This document shows, in pieces, positions 1-12,470 of a stretch of DNA of 64,000 bases. The position numbers were made by a program, and so were the translations under genes. The DNA is from Grammothele lineata. Taxonomy: Eukaryota; Basidiomycota; Agaricomycetes; Polyporales; Polyporaceae. Under the pieces are notes generated by a model. That model ran no database searches and was not told the DNA's origin. It saw nothing but the letters and a program-made list of their open reading frames with translations. Each line of letters begins with the position of its first letter. Position 1 is the stretch's first letter. The DNA lies in assembly GCA_002150815.3 (NCBI GenBank), contig NDFF03000030.1, positions 186,001 to 250,000 of the forward strand, in the 5' to 3' direction.

Positions 1-1322
1 CGCCGTGGGATTCCGCGTCCTACGCTTTGCGGATTGGTTAGAGCGCACGGTCGTCCCGCGTCTCGATCGCGCGATCTGGCGCTGGCGCGTGCGCCTCGGA
101 GAGCGCGACCTCCCGCCCCCGTCTGCAACCCCGTCGGGGTATGGCTGGACGCCAAGGCGGTACGTGTCGCTGAAGGGGCGCGAACAGCTCGCGGTACATC
201 GCGCGAGTGCGATGCTCGACTCGGACTTGCTCGCGACGGCGTACGCGACGTCGATGAGCCCCACTCGCCTCGACGCCGCCGCCGCATGCTTCACGGACTT
301 GCCGCAGACCGAGGTCGTGAGGTGTCTGGAGAAGTGCTACGGGCTGAACAACTACCATCTCGGGGAGTACTTTAGCAGATGGAGCGCACGCGCGGGGCGC
401 GACTTGTGGGCGGACGCAGTGTTCAGCTGGCATGCGGTCTGCGCCCAGAGGGATGGTACGAGCGCGCATGCTGCTCCACCGCCGTGGCTGCACTTCTTCA
501 GGAGCACGCAAGCATGCGGGGAGAGAGAGAAGTCTGAGGAGAGGGATGCGTGGCTACTCGCGGTTCTTGCGCGCGACACGCTTCCAACCACCGACCTCGG
601 CTCGGGTCCCCGGCCGACCGCTGTCAAGATCTTACGAAACGCCTGTCGGGCGGGGGAAACGCTGGGGTCATCTGTCTTGACTGGTGAGTGACCTGACTCT
701 CCTGCACCGTCTCTTAACATTTAACACCAGTACCTCCTTAACGATCAGTTGCGAGCGCGACAGAGGCCTGGCTACGTGCGCCGGGCGCACGCGATGTCTC
801 CGCGGCCCCCGCACACCTCTACGCGACGAACGTCCTCGGATGGTGTGCACTGCAGTACGGGCTCGAAGACGACGACCGCGCCGCCATCCGTGCAGCCGCA
901 CGCCGCGCGATCATAGAGCTCACAGTGTTGGTTCGCGAGGAAGCGTGGCACGAAGAGCTCCTACGCAAGCCTAATCTCTCTGCTGTCTTAGATCTCTTGG
1001 ATCTCTTCAACGACGGCGGGGGAGAGGGAGGAGTCGTGACAGACGAGGATGCAGACGCGTGCTTTGGCCTCTTTGATCAGGCGTTGCAAGAGTTCTGGGA
1101 GTGTGAAGTGTTCTGGATTAGCCTGGCTAACGAGGTCTATGTGGCGTATCTGGAGTACCTGAAAGCATATCAGACAAGGGAAAGCAGGGTGCTGGAAAAG
1201 AGGAAGACAAGTCGGGAGGTATGTTCACTCTTGATAACTACTCTTGTACGCTGTTTCTAATTGCGATTCTTCGGCAGGTCGTGGGGCATAGTAGCGATGC
1301 TCTGGAAGACGAGCGGGTATGA
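1..1322 (+). CDS. DUF6535-family protein, C-terminal part (5' end outside window)
   Basis: Only the C-terminal half is present; the reading frame is open at the left edge. Exons read as 1-683, 749-1218 and 1278-1322, joined by GT-AG introns that keep frame, ending in TGA. The region around residues 70-150 resembles the same part of the complete DUF6535 gene at 10390-12470: both have an acidic/aromatic stretch with FTDLPQTEVVRC here against FSDLPPTAVFKC there, followed by a W(A/S)DA(V/L)F motif. DUF6535 proteins of basidiomycetes are multi-pass membrane proteins of unknown function whose membrane domain is N-terminal, so that part would lie outside the window. The last exon adds only about 14 residues. 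The family assignment rests on the paralogue, not on a visible signature domain. Function unknown. Confidence 0.75.
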
Positions 1323-1560
1323 GACTGAAAACGTCTTTTTTGTTTCTATGATGTGCTGTACCAAGAATACATAACGCGATCCTATGTGTCGTAAGCTCTA
1401 GCTTCGGATCATCTTCTACCTTCTACCAATACATCAGAAGCACCTCTACTCTACACTCTCAGCGAGATATTAAGAGTCACATCTCGGTTGGAACGTACAA
1501 AGAACCCACGATTCAAACCAGCCCTGACAAGCGTCAACAGAAAACCTTCATGACTCGGCG

Positions 1561-4500
1561 CTACAGCTTGCACGCCTGAGAGCCGTTCTTCCATCTGCCC
1601 TGCACAACGAACTTGGTTCCAATACCGTAACGTGTGGTCTCTTCGTCATCGAGCCCTGGCAGCTCTGGGAAGTCGTCACTACGTAGTGGCGGGAAGTGAT
1701 CCTCCGGCTCCGAATGCCTAGCGCGTGGAGGTGTAGTCGAGTCCGGCTTCACAGAGCCCGAGCGCAACGCACCCCACGTTGACGGAGAACCCATGGAAGG
1801 AGTCGGAGAGTCCGTTGAACGCCTGAAGAGCGTCTTAGCGTCGAACTTGGGCGGTACGCCTGCGTCCGGCCTAGAGCTCAGAGCGGCAGCGGGGAGTCTA
1901 GCTAGCGCTGGCGCGGTCGATGAGCGTGCCCGGACGTGCGGTAGCTCGCTTGTGGCTGCTGTCCTGCTCGCGAAGAGTGACTTGACATCGAACTTGGGCT
2001 GCGCGGATGTGTTCGATCTGGGGCGATAGGATGCAGCAGAGACTCCAGGATGTGATGTCGCTGGCGGCGATGCGGACGCTCCGACCAACGGTAGGGCACC
2101 ACCCCGCCCGGGTGCCCCAGGAAGGTCTACGCGCGCGTCGGAAAGCGCGAGCGGGTTAACCCACGCGTTCCCGTATTGGCTCCAACGCTGCGCGAGCTGG
2201 CCGAGGAGCGTGTCGCGCGCAGTGGTGGCCAGGAAGTTGCGGTTGGTGACAAGAACCATACCGCGCTCGCAGCGAGTGAGCATCACGTTCATTCGGTTGA
2301 GGGACTTCAGGAAGCCGGCGGAGGATGTGCGTACGGTGGATACGATTACGTATGACGCTTCGTGACCTAGTGAAGGAAGAGGTGGAGACGTTAACACCAG
2401 GATAGAACATGTTTGGGGTAAACCAAGTACCTTGGAAGCTATCGACGTTATAGACGCATTCCCAAGGGAGGTTCTCGGTCTTCAGCTGTTTCGTGATCGC
2501 AGCGCGTTGTCCGTCGTAGGGCGTGATGATACAGAATTCGCGGCCACGGTAGTAGTTCTTGACGATGTTCACAACCGCGCGAACCTCTTCGACATTCTGT
2601 ACAACGAAACCGCACGTTAGCGTGATCAGTTATGATGCCAGTCCCCGCCACTAACCTGCCAACTGGATCCTGCTGACTGCTCGTAGCCCTTGTGGACGTC
2701 GACAAAGCGGATGCAATCGCCGTCCTTGATCTTGTGTACGGACTTCAACTTCGAGTTGTAAACTGCCTGGGAGATGAACTCGCCGAGGGGAACCGGCATG
2801 CGGTACTGGGTGTTCAAGAAATACGCGGTCGGCTTGAGATGCTTGAAGTCAAAGATCGTCTTCATCTCCGGCGCTGTCTCTTTGCCGTACGGGGGCACTG
2901 TAGAAATCAGTTTCACTTAGTCAAGGGGCTCTATGTATTGGTGCAGCACTGAACTCACGTTGCTTGGGATCGCCGAACGTACAGACCTTGACCAACTGCT
3001 TGAACATATGGAAGAGATGCTGCGAAAGTCGACAGACGACAGACTTCAATGATGCAATAGTTTCGAAGAATAAGATGGTGCTCACCATGAATTCAAAAGA
3101 GTCTATTTGTGAAGCTTCATCAACGACCAAACGCTCGACGGGAACTAGGCGATAGACACCACTGTTCTCGAGCACGGGGTTCGAAAGCATGGAGACAGTG
3201 CATAGAATGATCTTGGAGTCAAGAAGATCCCGCTCCGTCCCGACAAGGTCCCCATTTTGCAGATCGTCCGAGCGGATGAGGCGGTTCTCGATCTCTTCAT
3301 AGAGATGCTCGTGCCTGCAAGATTGGGAATGTTGTTAATTGCGCTGAACAAGGGATCACGGTCGTAGGTGCCCACCATTCAACATAAAACTCCTTAGACA
3401 CTAATAGCTTGAAGTCGATGTTGTACTTGGCCTTCGCAAGAGTACGAGCTATATTCTTGACTCCGACGTTGGATTGTGCGATAACCCACACTGGCTTTCT
3501 GGACGATTCCCACTGTTCTAGTGCAGCTGCGATAGTGGAAGTCTTTCCAGTACCCGGAGGGCCTGGTAGAAGCTGGTGATCAGATAGGTGCGCGATGTGA
3601 TCAGGGTAACCACGCACCATGAGCAATCACAATCGGCTCGTCCTCCGACAACATCGCCTGCACCACCGCCATCTGAGACTGGTTGAGTTCGGGGCGTATG
3701 TTGAGCAAGCCTGCCACAGGCCGAGCTGAAACGTTCCCGCGTCCCTCAACTACGTTCTGGCGCTTCCCTATGCATACAGTCGGTGGAAACCATAGTCGTC
3801 CAATGAACGGCGAATCCATAACCGGAGGCAACTTTCCCTGCAGTGCAGAGAGGATGAAGGCGTCTCTCGCCTTCTCTGGAAATGTCTGCTCCTCGCGGCC
3901 CATAACACGTACACGCTGGATCTCTCCGCGAAAGTTACCCCCTGTGACTTTCACACCCGTTTGTTTGCCCTTCACGCTGATCGCCTCTCCTGTGAGGAAC
4001 TTCCCTTGCGTCGTCTCGAGCACTACCTCGGTCTAGGAGATGACATATTCAGAATAGGAGTATAAGGATTGTGCAAAAAGTGGGAGACAAACCTGCTTAC
4101 TCCGCCTCACGCGCGTGTTGTAGCGCGCGTTGCGGATGATAACATGTCCTTCCGCATCCAGCTCGATGTTCTCAAACTCGCCGTCGACCGTCGTCGGTTT
4201 CTCCGCGTCGAGAAGCTCGACATTGGCGAGTAAGTCCGCGAGGCAGCGCAGCTTGCGCTCCGGTAGGTTACGCGTATCGACCTTCCAAGCGGACTCGAGG
4301 TCGTACCGGGATCTTTCGGCAAGACTACAAAATCAATGCATGAGAAGGGCGGGCGGAAGGAGAGGAGAGTAAGACTATATGGCAAGGAAGGAACGGACAT
4401 ACAAAGCAGAAAGCCACGCGCGCATGCACAGGTCCTGCACTTCGTCGGAGCACCACAGTCTATGTATACGGCGCTTGTCTACGTTTGGGTGCACCCGTTT

Positions 4501-4929
4501 TTCTGCGGTCTCGGCTGCGGTCCATGGAGAATTGGGGTTTGTGAAGAGGGTAGCGAGATCGACGCCGTGGACGCGCAGGTGGAACTGGCGGTTGAGATGC
4601 AAAGCGAGGCGCGCCATACCGAAACCCACGAGCGGGCACTGTGGATTATTGAGGACGTCGGCGAGTGCCTTGTTCTCTAGCGGTTCGGTCGTCTGGCGTT
4701 GGCCATTCCTGAGGGTAACGCAGAAGGCACGGGTCGTTGTCGAGATCACGATGATGTCGATGTAGCCGTCTTTAGAGAGGCGGAGGGAGACGCCGAGTGC
4801 GGACGCGTCACTCGCGTGTACATGTCTAGAAATGGCGGAGACGTCTTGGAGAGTAATATTTTGCAGAGTAATGGAGCTTGGTGCAATGTCCAAGTAAGCG
4901 GGAAAGAGATCCTGGGCGAGGGTCTGCAT
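1561..4929 (-). CDS. UPF1-like superfamily 1 helicase with N-terminal exonuclease-like region
   Basis: A multi-exon gene encoding an SF1B-type RNA/DNA helicase. After intron removal, motif I GPPGTGKTS falls at about residue 392 (one intron sits immediately before it). Then come motif II VDEASQ near 3135, motif III GDPKQ near 2970, the LNTQYRMP motif near 2810 and motif VI NVMLTRCERG near 2280, in the order seen in the UPF1/SEN1/MOV10 group. The first ~175 residues look like an RNase D/WRN-type 3'-5' exonuclease fold, including a conserved-looking GFGMARLALHLN helix, but I do not see the usual acidic DxE pair in the LGVSLRLS strand, so the domain may be inactive. The C-terminal ~150 residues are low-complexity (Ser/Pro/Ala) with repeated PKFD(V/A)K short motifs. 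The ATG at 4929 is preferred; an in-frame ATG at 5136 would add an Arg-rich 69-residue leader that could be 5' UTR. Likely role: RNA processing or decay, or RNA silencing (inferred). Confidence 0.88.
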
Positions 4930-5357
4930 GGGGAAAGAGGAGAGGGGAAACAAAGGGGTACCCGCGAGATTGACCGTACGCAAACGAAAATAAGGCGACG
5001 ACCGTTGACGGAGCGGGTGGCTCAAACCCAATATTCGACAGATCAAACTTTGACCATTAATGACTTGGGACGTGCGTAGCCTGTGCCGGAGCCGCGAGGC
5101 AAGAGGGAATGGTGCTGCGGTAACGCCCACCGCCACACACTATGACCTCCAGCGCGATGGAAAGGCATGGTAGCTAGAAGAGAAGCCGTCAGGGTGCATT
5201 TCACTGTGACGGACATTAGTGAAAGCGTTACAAGGAGGTAAGAATTCTGCGTACTTCTCGTACGTGGATCCGAAACCCGGGTAATACATACATGCTAATA
5301 ATGTAAACAGGAAGATGGGTATCCAAGGACGTGAGCGAGCACAGGCACAACGCATAG
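4930..5357. other. Intergenic, helicase promoter side
   Basis: Lies between the helicase start and the stop of the first PSD-like gene. It holds the open leader upstream of the helicase (4930-5136) and about 220 bases with no recognisable gene. No TATA box or repeat was noted. Confidence 0.5.
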
Positions 5358-7352
5358 CTACTGTCCGACGTGAAGAACCTTCTTGAGCGCGCCGAAAGGT
5401 CTATCAGAGTTCAACGCCGCAAGCTTCAGGTCCGCGTCCCGCAATACGGGTCTTGGGTCAAACTTCTCATCGCCTGCAATGAGACTCTTCCCGAGCGAGT
5501 CACCCACTTTGACCAGGGTTTCGATAGGAAGCACTGAGTTCTCTAACAAGTCCTCATCAAATCTAGGATTTCTGCATTCAGCTGAGGGGGTCGGAGAGCA
5601 TCAAAGACGAACGTACTGGATGACACCTCGGGGAAACAGCACGACGACGGTGCTTCCGCCATATGCGAAATAGCCTAGTTCATCGCCTCGTTTGACAGCT
5701 GTGCCCTTCTTCCCGCCCGCCGCCCACGCGATGCTTCCCACCTATGAAGAGACTCTGTCAGACAGGGTTCATTGTAGATAGGAACGGGATACAGACGAGC
5801 ATAGCGCCGATAGCTACGACCGCAACCGGAGCATTCGACGGCGTGTGTGTCATATACAGAACAGAGCGCTTGTTGTCCGTGAATACATCGAAGCCTTCCT
5901 GGTTCACAGCTTGTGGGTTGACTGAGGCCGGTGGTTCAGTCGCAGAAATCCGAATATACGCGCGCTACCGCACGCACCGGTATAATACTGCCCCGGAATG
6001 TCTACTATGTCACCAATAACCCCGTCGATAGGGCTATGGAAACGATGGTAATCTTGGGGGGCCAGGCTGTGTAGACGCGTGAGCTAGATTGCTCCGAAGT
6101 CCGACCATGTACTTACCGGAAGACTGCTACACTGCCTCTCATGAACATTCGCGCCGTCTCGGACTTCGGCTTGACGCCGAGGAGTGTGGGTATAGTAAAA
6201 TGGGAGCCTTTGATCCTGGTCAAACATAATGAAGTCCGGACGTTTGGCACGAAAGAGATCGACAACTGACCAGAAGTGCTTTGCTGCACTGATGGAGGGG
6301 TATACTGTCAGCCTGCTGTCTGCTGCACTGCAGAAGCCGGTAGGATCATCGACATTCTTCACCGGTCGTGCTCCTGGTTTCAGTTTCCTACATGAAGCGA
6401 GAGATGTCAGAAACGTCTTCCAATAGCTCGGCGAGAAACATACCGATAGAAGAAGTCGTTAAAGCACTTGTATTTCGCGATATCCGGCTCAGCGAGGTCA
6501 TCCAAGCTGATCGCGTAGGTCTTGACGAACGAGGGTATTGACTTCGCAGACTGCGGGGAATCATACACGCTACCTTGCTGAAAGGGACTGTCGTGTAAGC
6601 GCGCCGTCTCCGGAAGTATGGGAGGGTACGCACTCGAATGGAGAGATTCCTCAAGACCTTCTCGACGTAGTGTAGGTGAATGAACTTTATTTGAAGTTTT
6701 CCGTAGTACAGCAAGTGCATTCCTAGCCTATGACATGTATCAGCTCCTTCATGAGCGAATACTCCGAACTCAAGATATTTGACAGCCCGGGAAAGCGTAC
6801 CCCCTAGCACGCAAAAGCAGAGCCTCGCTGTGGGGCGTTCACGCTTCTCGATTACGCAACCCGGACGCAACGGGCACACGGTTTCGTGGATGAAAAAAAG
6901 GAGGGTATACAGGTGGTATTGTGACGAAGATACAGAAATACGCGACGAACTAATCTCCGTATACCCGGGCTCCGTGGCAATCTCCCTCGCCCCGACAAGC
7001 CGAAGACAAAACGAGATACATACCTGGTGTATATTGGCATGCTCTCGAACAGCCGTTCACCCGTCTCGCGCACGACGACGAAGTTCCCAAAATGATACTT
7101 GCTCGCGAGCTCCTCCAGGTCCGGGAGGAGCTTGCCGATGCCCGGGATGCCCCAGAGCTCGTGGAACGGCGCGAGCGCACTGCGGTGCACGTCGAAAGCG
7201 TCCGTGTCGTCCGTGGCGTCCGCCGCACCAGCTTCAACGAGCTGCTCGAGCGCAGCCACGACGACGCGGACGTCGCTCTGGGCAAGATGCTCGGTGCCGG
7301 TGACGTCTTCGATGGGTTTGCTCGCAGCGGCCTCGGCGGAAATGAAAGACAT
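5358..7352 (-). CDS. Phosphatidylserine-decarboxylase-like enzyme (copy 1)
   Basis: Member of the pyruvoyl-dependent phosphatidylserine decarboxylase family. The motif [11 protein letters not shown] (about 6030-6062) matches the family's DYHR(F)H(S/A)P segment, whose His takes part in catalysis. The self-cleavage site is GGST (codons 5649-5660) where classical enzymes have LGST; in the family the Ser becomes the pyruvoyl group. Cleavage there leaves an alpha chain of roughly 100 residues. The N-terminus beginning [13 protein letters not shown] shows neither a mitochondrial presequence nor a membrane segment, unlike organelle PSDs, so a soluble decarboxylase is likely. The gene is split by several short introns, and a tandem paralogue lies 555 bases upstream on the same strand. 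The substrate could be phosphatidylserine, or an amino acid as in the PSD-like tryptophan decarboxylases of psilocybin fungi; the sequence does not decide this. Confidence 0.85.
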
Positions 7353-7907
7353 GTTGATCTCGAGGACCGCGCTATGTCCGGGCGAGTCGATAAGCGGTGT
7401 TGGGAACGGTAGGAGAGCAGTGAGGGGATGTGAGAACGCGACGTGGGTAGTGCACGACTGGAAGCATGACAGGCATCTGGACACGATGGGAGAGGTGTAC
7501 ATGTGGAGGCTTGGGTCGCTTGGCAAGAATAGCGGCACTCGATAATCTGGGCTGTAAGCAAGCGATGATGTAGTTGTTGGTGGGAATAGAAACCATCAAC
7601 CTTCAGTCACTATCTCGTTATTGAACAGTCTTTAATGGGTCTAATTACCGGCGTCATTCCGCGCACTCTCAAGACGCCTGTAGGCATTACCAGTGCAGAT
7701 TTGCGACAACCCTGTCTCACCAACTGGGCACGGCATCGCAACCGAAGTCCTCGGTATACATGATTAGACGATCGGAAAGGTAGTCCCCAACACATGGTAC
7801 ACAGGGTACGGATACAACAGTTTGATCAAGAATGCGTCCAAGCCGCGAAGAATAGCAGGATAACCTGTGGGTACAATAGAAGTGAACGCTGACCAACGGC
7901 AACTTAA
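7353..7907. other. Intergenic between the two PSD-like genes
   Basis: About 550 bases holding the promoter of copy 1 and the 3' flank of copy 2. An antisense ORF overlapping the promoter looks like a shadow. No RNA gene or repeat was noticed. Confidence 0.5.
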
Positions 7908-9743
7908 TTAATGCCCAACGCCCAGCTTCTCTGCCACATTCTTCAGCGCGTCAGCAGGTCCGCTGGAGCCAGTCGCCGCGAGTTCCTCATCCGCAGCGCG
8001 AAGGATGGGCCCAGGGTTGAACGCCGTACCACTTGGAACCAAGCACTTCCCAAGCGAGTCGCCAACTTTGACAAGCGTTTCGATAGGCAGCGCGGAGTTC
8101 TTGAGCAGATCGTCATCGAACCTAGGGAAGTCATTAGTATGGGCTTTATCGGGAACTAAGGAGTGAAACGCACTGGATGACCTCAGGGGGGAAGAGCGCG
8201 ACGACCGTGCTCCCGCCGTACGCGAAGTAGCCCAGCTCGTCGCCGCGCTTGACAGTGGTACCCTTCTGCCCGCCTGCAGTCCACGCGATGCTTCCAACCT
8301 AGTCAACCGAGCTCGTCAGCCAAACCCTACCTAGCTTAGAGGGGATCACACATACCAACATAGCGCCGATGGCTACAAAAGCGACAGGCGCATTCGTAGG
8401 TGTATGCGTCATATATAAGACAGATCGTTTGTTGTCCGTAAAGACGTCGAATCCGGACTCGTTCACGGCCTGCGGATTCACTAGAACGAGCGAATGAGAT
8501 GGGCGCAGAGTATACGCAACGCGGGTACGTACCCGTGTAGTACTGCCCGTCGATAGAATGAGTTTCGCCGACGATACCGTCGATCGGACTGTGGAAGCGA
8601 TGGTAATCCTGCGGCGCCAAACTGAACCAGATTTCAACGCATATTACTAGGAGATCATGACACGCAGCATTCAACACGCGTACCGGAATATCGCTACGCT
8701 CCCGCGCATATACATGCGCGCCATCTCTGAATCTGGCTTCACGCCCAGGAGCGTGGCGACAGAAAAATTGCTGCCTTTGATCCTATTCGGCGATCGTCGT
8801 ACTTCCGTCTATGCATACGGTAGGGGAAAACTCACCAGAACTGCGTCGCTGCACTGACGGAAGGGTATACAGTGAGCCTGCAGTCCGCTGCGCTGCAAAA
8901 ACCGGTCGGATCGCCAGCGTTCTTCACCGGCCTCGCGCCGGGCTTGAGCTTCCTGTATGCATATACAAGTAAGACTATAGCGCCATTTGGCCACAATACA
9001 CTGGGGGCTCACCTGAAAAAGAAGTCGTTGAAGCACTTGTACTTGGTAATATCCGGCTCCTCGAGTTCATCGACGGTGATCGAATAGGTCTCCATAAATG
9101 AGGGTATTGATTTAACAGACTCGGGCGAGTCGTACACTTCGCCTTGCTGGAACAAGGGCGTATCGTCAGCTAACAGCTCTCGCGTATAAGTACAGCACTC
9201 ACATGAACAGAAAGATCCTTGAGGACCTTCTCTACGGAGCGTGTGTGGAGAAATTTGATCTGTGTACCGCCATAGTAGAGGAGATGCATGCCGAGCCTAT
9301 TGTATCAGGTCAAATCGTGGCTCTCCGGTCCCGAATCCGCGTCCAAATACACCCTCGACTTGAAGCCACAAGCTCCATCTTCATGCGCCAAACAAAGGAT
9401 GCAGTAGCGTTGCTCACCTGGGGTATATAGGCATACTCTCGAAGATCTTCTCTCCCGTCTCGCGCACGATAACGTAGTTCCCGAAGTGGTACGAATTCGC
9501 GAGATCCTCTAGACCGGGGATCAGCTTGTGGATGCTGGGCATGCGCCATACGTCGTGGAAGGGTGCGTGTACGCCGTGGATGGCGATATCGTCGTCGTCG
9601 TCAATCTTCTCCTTTGCGCCTCCATCGACGAGCTTCTCCAGAGCAGTAACGACGGCATCGGTGTCGTCCTTGGCGAGGTGCTCTGTGTCTTTGACGACCT
9701 CTACGGGTTTCTTCTCAGCGTGCTCGACGGAAATGTGTGGCAT
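7908..9743 (-). CDS. Phosphatidylserine-decarboxylase-like enzyme (copy 2)
   Basis: Tandem paralogue of the downstream gene, with the same domain order. The first exon begins [13 protein letters not shown] and contains an acidic KIDDDDD run encoded by a short GTC/GAC microsatellite. The catalytic-His segment [11 protein letters not shown] is encoded near 8578-8608, and the self-processing GGST tetrad at 8206-8217 sits in a [16 protein letters not shown] context. The C-terminal exon ends in EKLGVGH and TAA. Shared intron placement and sequence (for example FHDVW versus FHELW, and LANSYHFGN versus LASKYHFGN) indicate a recent gene duplication. Both active-site elements are intact, so it is probably functional. 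As in copy 1, there is no visible transit peptide or membrane helix, which argues against a standard organelle PSD. Confidence 0.85.
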
Positions 9744-10389
9744 CTTGGACGCAGGAAGACGAATGAGAGTGGAGCCACACTGGATGAGGAGTGGAGATGA
9801 CGGATGTTGGACAAGGCGCGCAGGTACGTGATGATGACATTGTGGGCAAGAATAGCAGCACTAATGTGGCGGCGGCCGATAGACTGAAGGCGCGAGGGCA
9901 TACAGGGCCCAGGGAACAGTGGTCGACGTCGATGATGGAGCCTTCGATAAGCAGTAGCTATTAGCGAGCCGTTAATGACAGCGATTAACTGATGACATCA
10001 TTATGAAGACCTCCATATCAGCACTTCAAGTTATACCAGGGCCAACTACAAACAGTCACTAGTCACTGGTGATTAGCGCCGCCTCTCGCCAACCTCTCAC
10101 CGCAGCAAGTTGCCAGCCAGGGGAACCAAAGTCCGGATGTTTGGCCCGTGTACGAGTAGGATCACGTTGATTGCCGAGAAATCACGGAAACACGTTCAGT
10201 GGCAAGCAATTGTATGATCTAGGATCGTTCAAACAATATCAACTGCTTGAGGTGGACTAAGTACGACTACGTCTGTGTTCAAGCATGAAAGACACTAGTA
10301 ATCAAAGGCGAAACATGTACGACGCTTGCTGATGACCTCGACACTCATTCTCGAAATGCGTCTTCTATCTCATACTGCAACCTCAGGTC
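9744..10389. other. Intergenic
   Basis: About 650 bases, AT-richer than the flanking genes, between the PSD copy 2 start and the stop of the DUF6535 gene. I see no gene, RNA or clear repeat. Confidence 0.5.
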
Positions 10390-12470
10390 TCAACGCCGGC
10401 TTCGCGTCCCCAATGTCCGTGATGTCTCCTCGAAGAAGTCGACCACCGGCTTCGATGCGATCTCATCGCCCCGTTCGGTGACCATCTCCATGAGTTTGAG
10501 CACTAAATTGGGGAAGCTGACGACGAACGCGCGCCATGCCTCCTTCCCCGCGAACAGCTTCGGCAGGTCTTCGATCCCGCGGCGTGTCGCGTCCCGCACG
10601 TCGGCGAGCACATCCAAGGGAACGCCGGGTAGAGTTGTGGATTTCATGAGGATATCGAGCATAATGATGTACAAGTGAACCGAATGGATGTCTTGATCGT
10701 CACAGGGTTCGTTATGTTTGAGCGCACCGATTGAGGCTTGTATGACTGTAGAAGCGATGCGACGTTAACGCGTCCGTACGATGAAGAGGAGTCGTACGGG
10801 TTTGACTCACTAGGTTCAAGCAAATCCCCGCCGTTGTCGCCAGCTGAACGCCGAGCTCTCTTGAACAGGAGGCACACTGCGTAGTGCATCCGTGCGAGAA
10901 AAGTGTTCGGAAGCCGGCGAGCCTCAGCGACGTAGAGCGCTATCACCGAGGACGTCCATCGTTCTCTGGGTCCGGCTGTGAGAGTCCTCTCAGCGCTACT
11001 CCAGCACCACGACCGTTGGAACCAGCGAGGGAGGGTAACCATGATTGTGTCGGAGGCCAGATCATGTTGGTCGGGGCAGGCTATCCAGGCGAATAGCGCG
11101 TCGCTCCAGACGTCCGGGCACTGGCGTGACATCGGCCACCCTGCCTCTCTCGGTCCCCATCGTGCCACGTTCACGGCGTGAATCTTTTGAAAACACTTGA
11201 ACACAGCCGTGGGAGGGAGATCACTAAAACAAGCGGGATACACAGTGACCAGGTGCTCCGGATGCATAGTGGTCGTGTACGCCGAGACGATCGTGTCTAT
11301 GTCAAGCTCATGGCCGCATTGTGCGACCACTAGCCGTTCGTAGCCACCCAAGTCCCTAACCGGGAGGCAGTGCCGACGCCATGCGTGAAGAAGATTGTAC
11401 AAGCGCCGCACGAGATTGGAGTGGCTCAGGATGGGGAAACCACGGTAAGTCGAGTGTTCAATGATAGTCGCGAGCTTCTGGGCGGTGCGGTATACTCGGT
11501 GGTGGGTTAACAGCTTGTCCTTTGTATAGCGTAGGCGTTCCGCCATTTGGTAGACAGAGAGGGACTGGGGAGAGAGATAGCAACAATCGTCTCTAATCGA
11601 GGGTAGGATGGTCGTGGTAGCAGTGAACAGGAATAGTACAGTGACGAGGGCTGAGGCGACGGAGGCGACTGCTGGATGCAATGCCCACAACAGGATGAGA
11701 ATGCCACCTAGGAATAAGAAGAGAGCGAGCTGGAGGAGAACTGTAAGCGCTTCCACGAAGAACGCTACGCGCCATTTCTCGAGGTTGTTCAGTCTGTGTT
11801 GTCGGAGTCGTGCGACCTCGCGGCCGGTGCCATGGAGCCCGCTGCAGTGTTCGTGAATCCATTGCTTCACGGTGAGGCCAATGACAGCTGCGGAGAGACT
11901 GAGAATGAGTCCAGAGAACCATGCGATATTGAGCCAGATCGCCCAAAGAGGAGGCTGAGAGAGCGGCGGCACGTGGGTAGAGTCGAAAGGGTGCGTGGTG
12001 GAATTGATGAAGTTCCCAGCTACGATGAGACTTCCGAGCTGAGATGAGATGACTTGAAGGGCCGCTGCAGACGCTGAAGGAGAGGGAGGTTGTAGAAGGA
12101 CATATGACTGGACATTGAACGCCGTTAAGATGGCAGAGAAGAGACCTGCCTAATGAGAGAACGTCGAGTGAGACATGAAGATACGTCACAATTACTAGGG
12201 AGTACGCACAAAGACGAGGTGTGTATCAATCTCCTCTTTCCATCGCTTGACCATTTCGTCGCCATACTTTTTCACCGCCGCGGCGGTCTCTGTCCAGGCT
12301 TCTTCTTTCTCCGCGTCGTTATAGAACGTTTTCCTCTCGTCCGTGAGTTGCTTCAATGGTAACGTCAACGATGAAATACGAGTGGGACAACAGTCGACGC
12401 ACCTTCATAAGACCCACGAAGTTCGGTGCACCCTTCGGTTCACGATCGCTCGTTGAGGACTATCAGACGA
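10390..12470 (-). CDS. DUF6535-family multi-pass membrane protein
   Basis: Near-complete gene. An exon ending at about 12418 (in the reading direction) contributes GAPNFVGLMK. It joins across a 52-base intron to QLTDERKTFYNDAEKEEAW, then an amphipathic stretch ending WKEEIDTHLVF, and across another intron to AGLFSAILTAFNVQSYVLLQ, the hallmark DUF6535 N-terminal segment. Three further hydrophobic spans follow (LWAIWLNIAWFSGLILSL; VEALTVLLQLALFLFLGG; a third around SVASALVTVLFLF). The large soluble C-terminal part includes FSDLPPTAVFKCFQK. An intron with donor near 10818 and acceptor near 10747 restores frame into the last exon, ending FFEETSRTLGTRSRR and TAA at 10390. The true start codon lies in an unresolved exon upstream of about 12470. 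Function unknown; the family is widespread in Agaricomycetes. It is related to the truncated gene at the left edge. Confidence 0.87.

Noticed and set aside
5358..9743. Calling the PSD-like genes psilocybin-pathway decarboxylases
   Set aside because: No kinase, methyltransferase or P450 partners of that pathway beside them, and the processing site is GGST; only family membership is supported.
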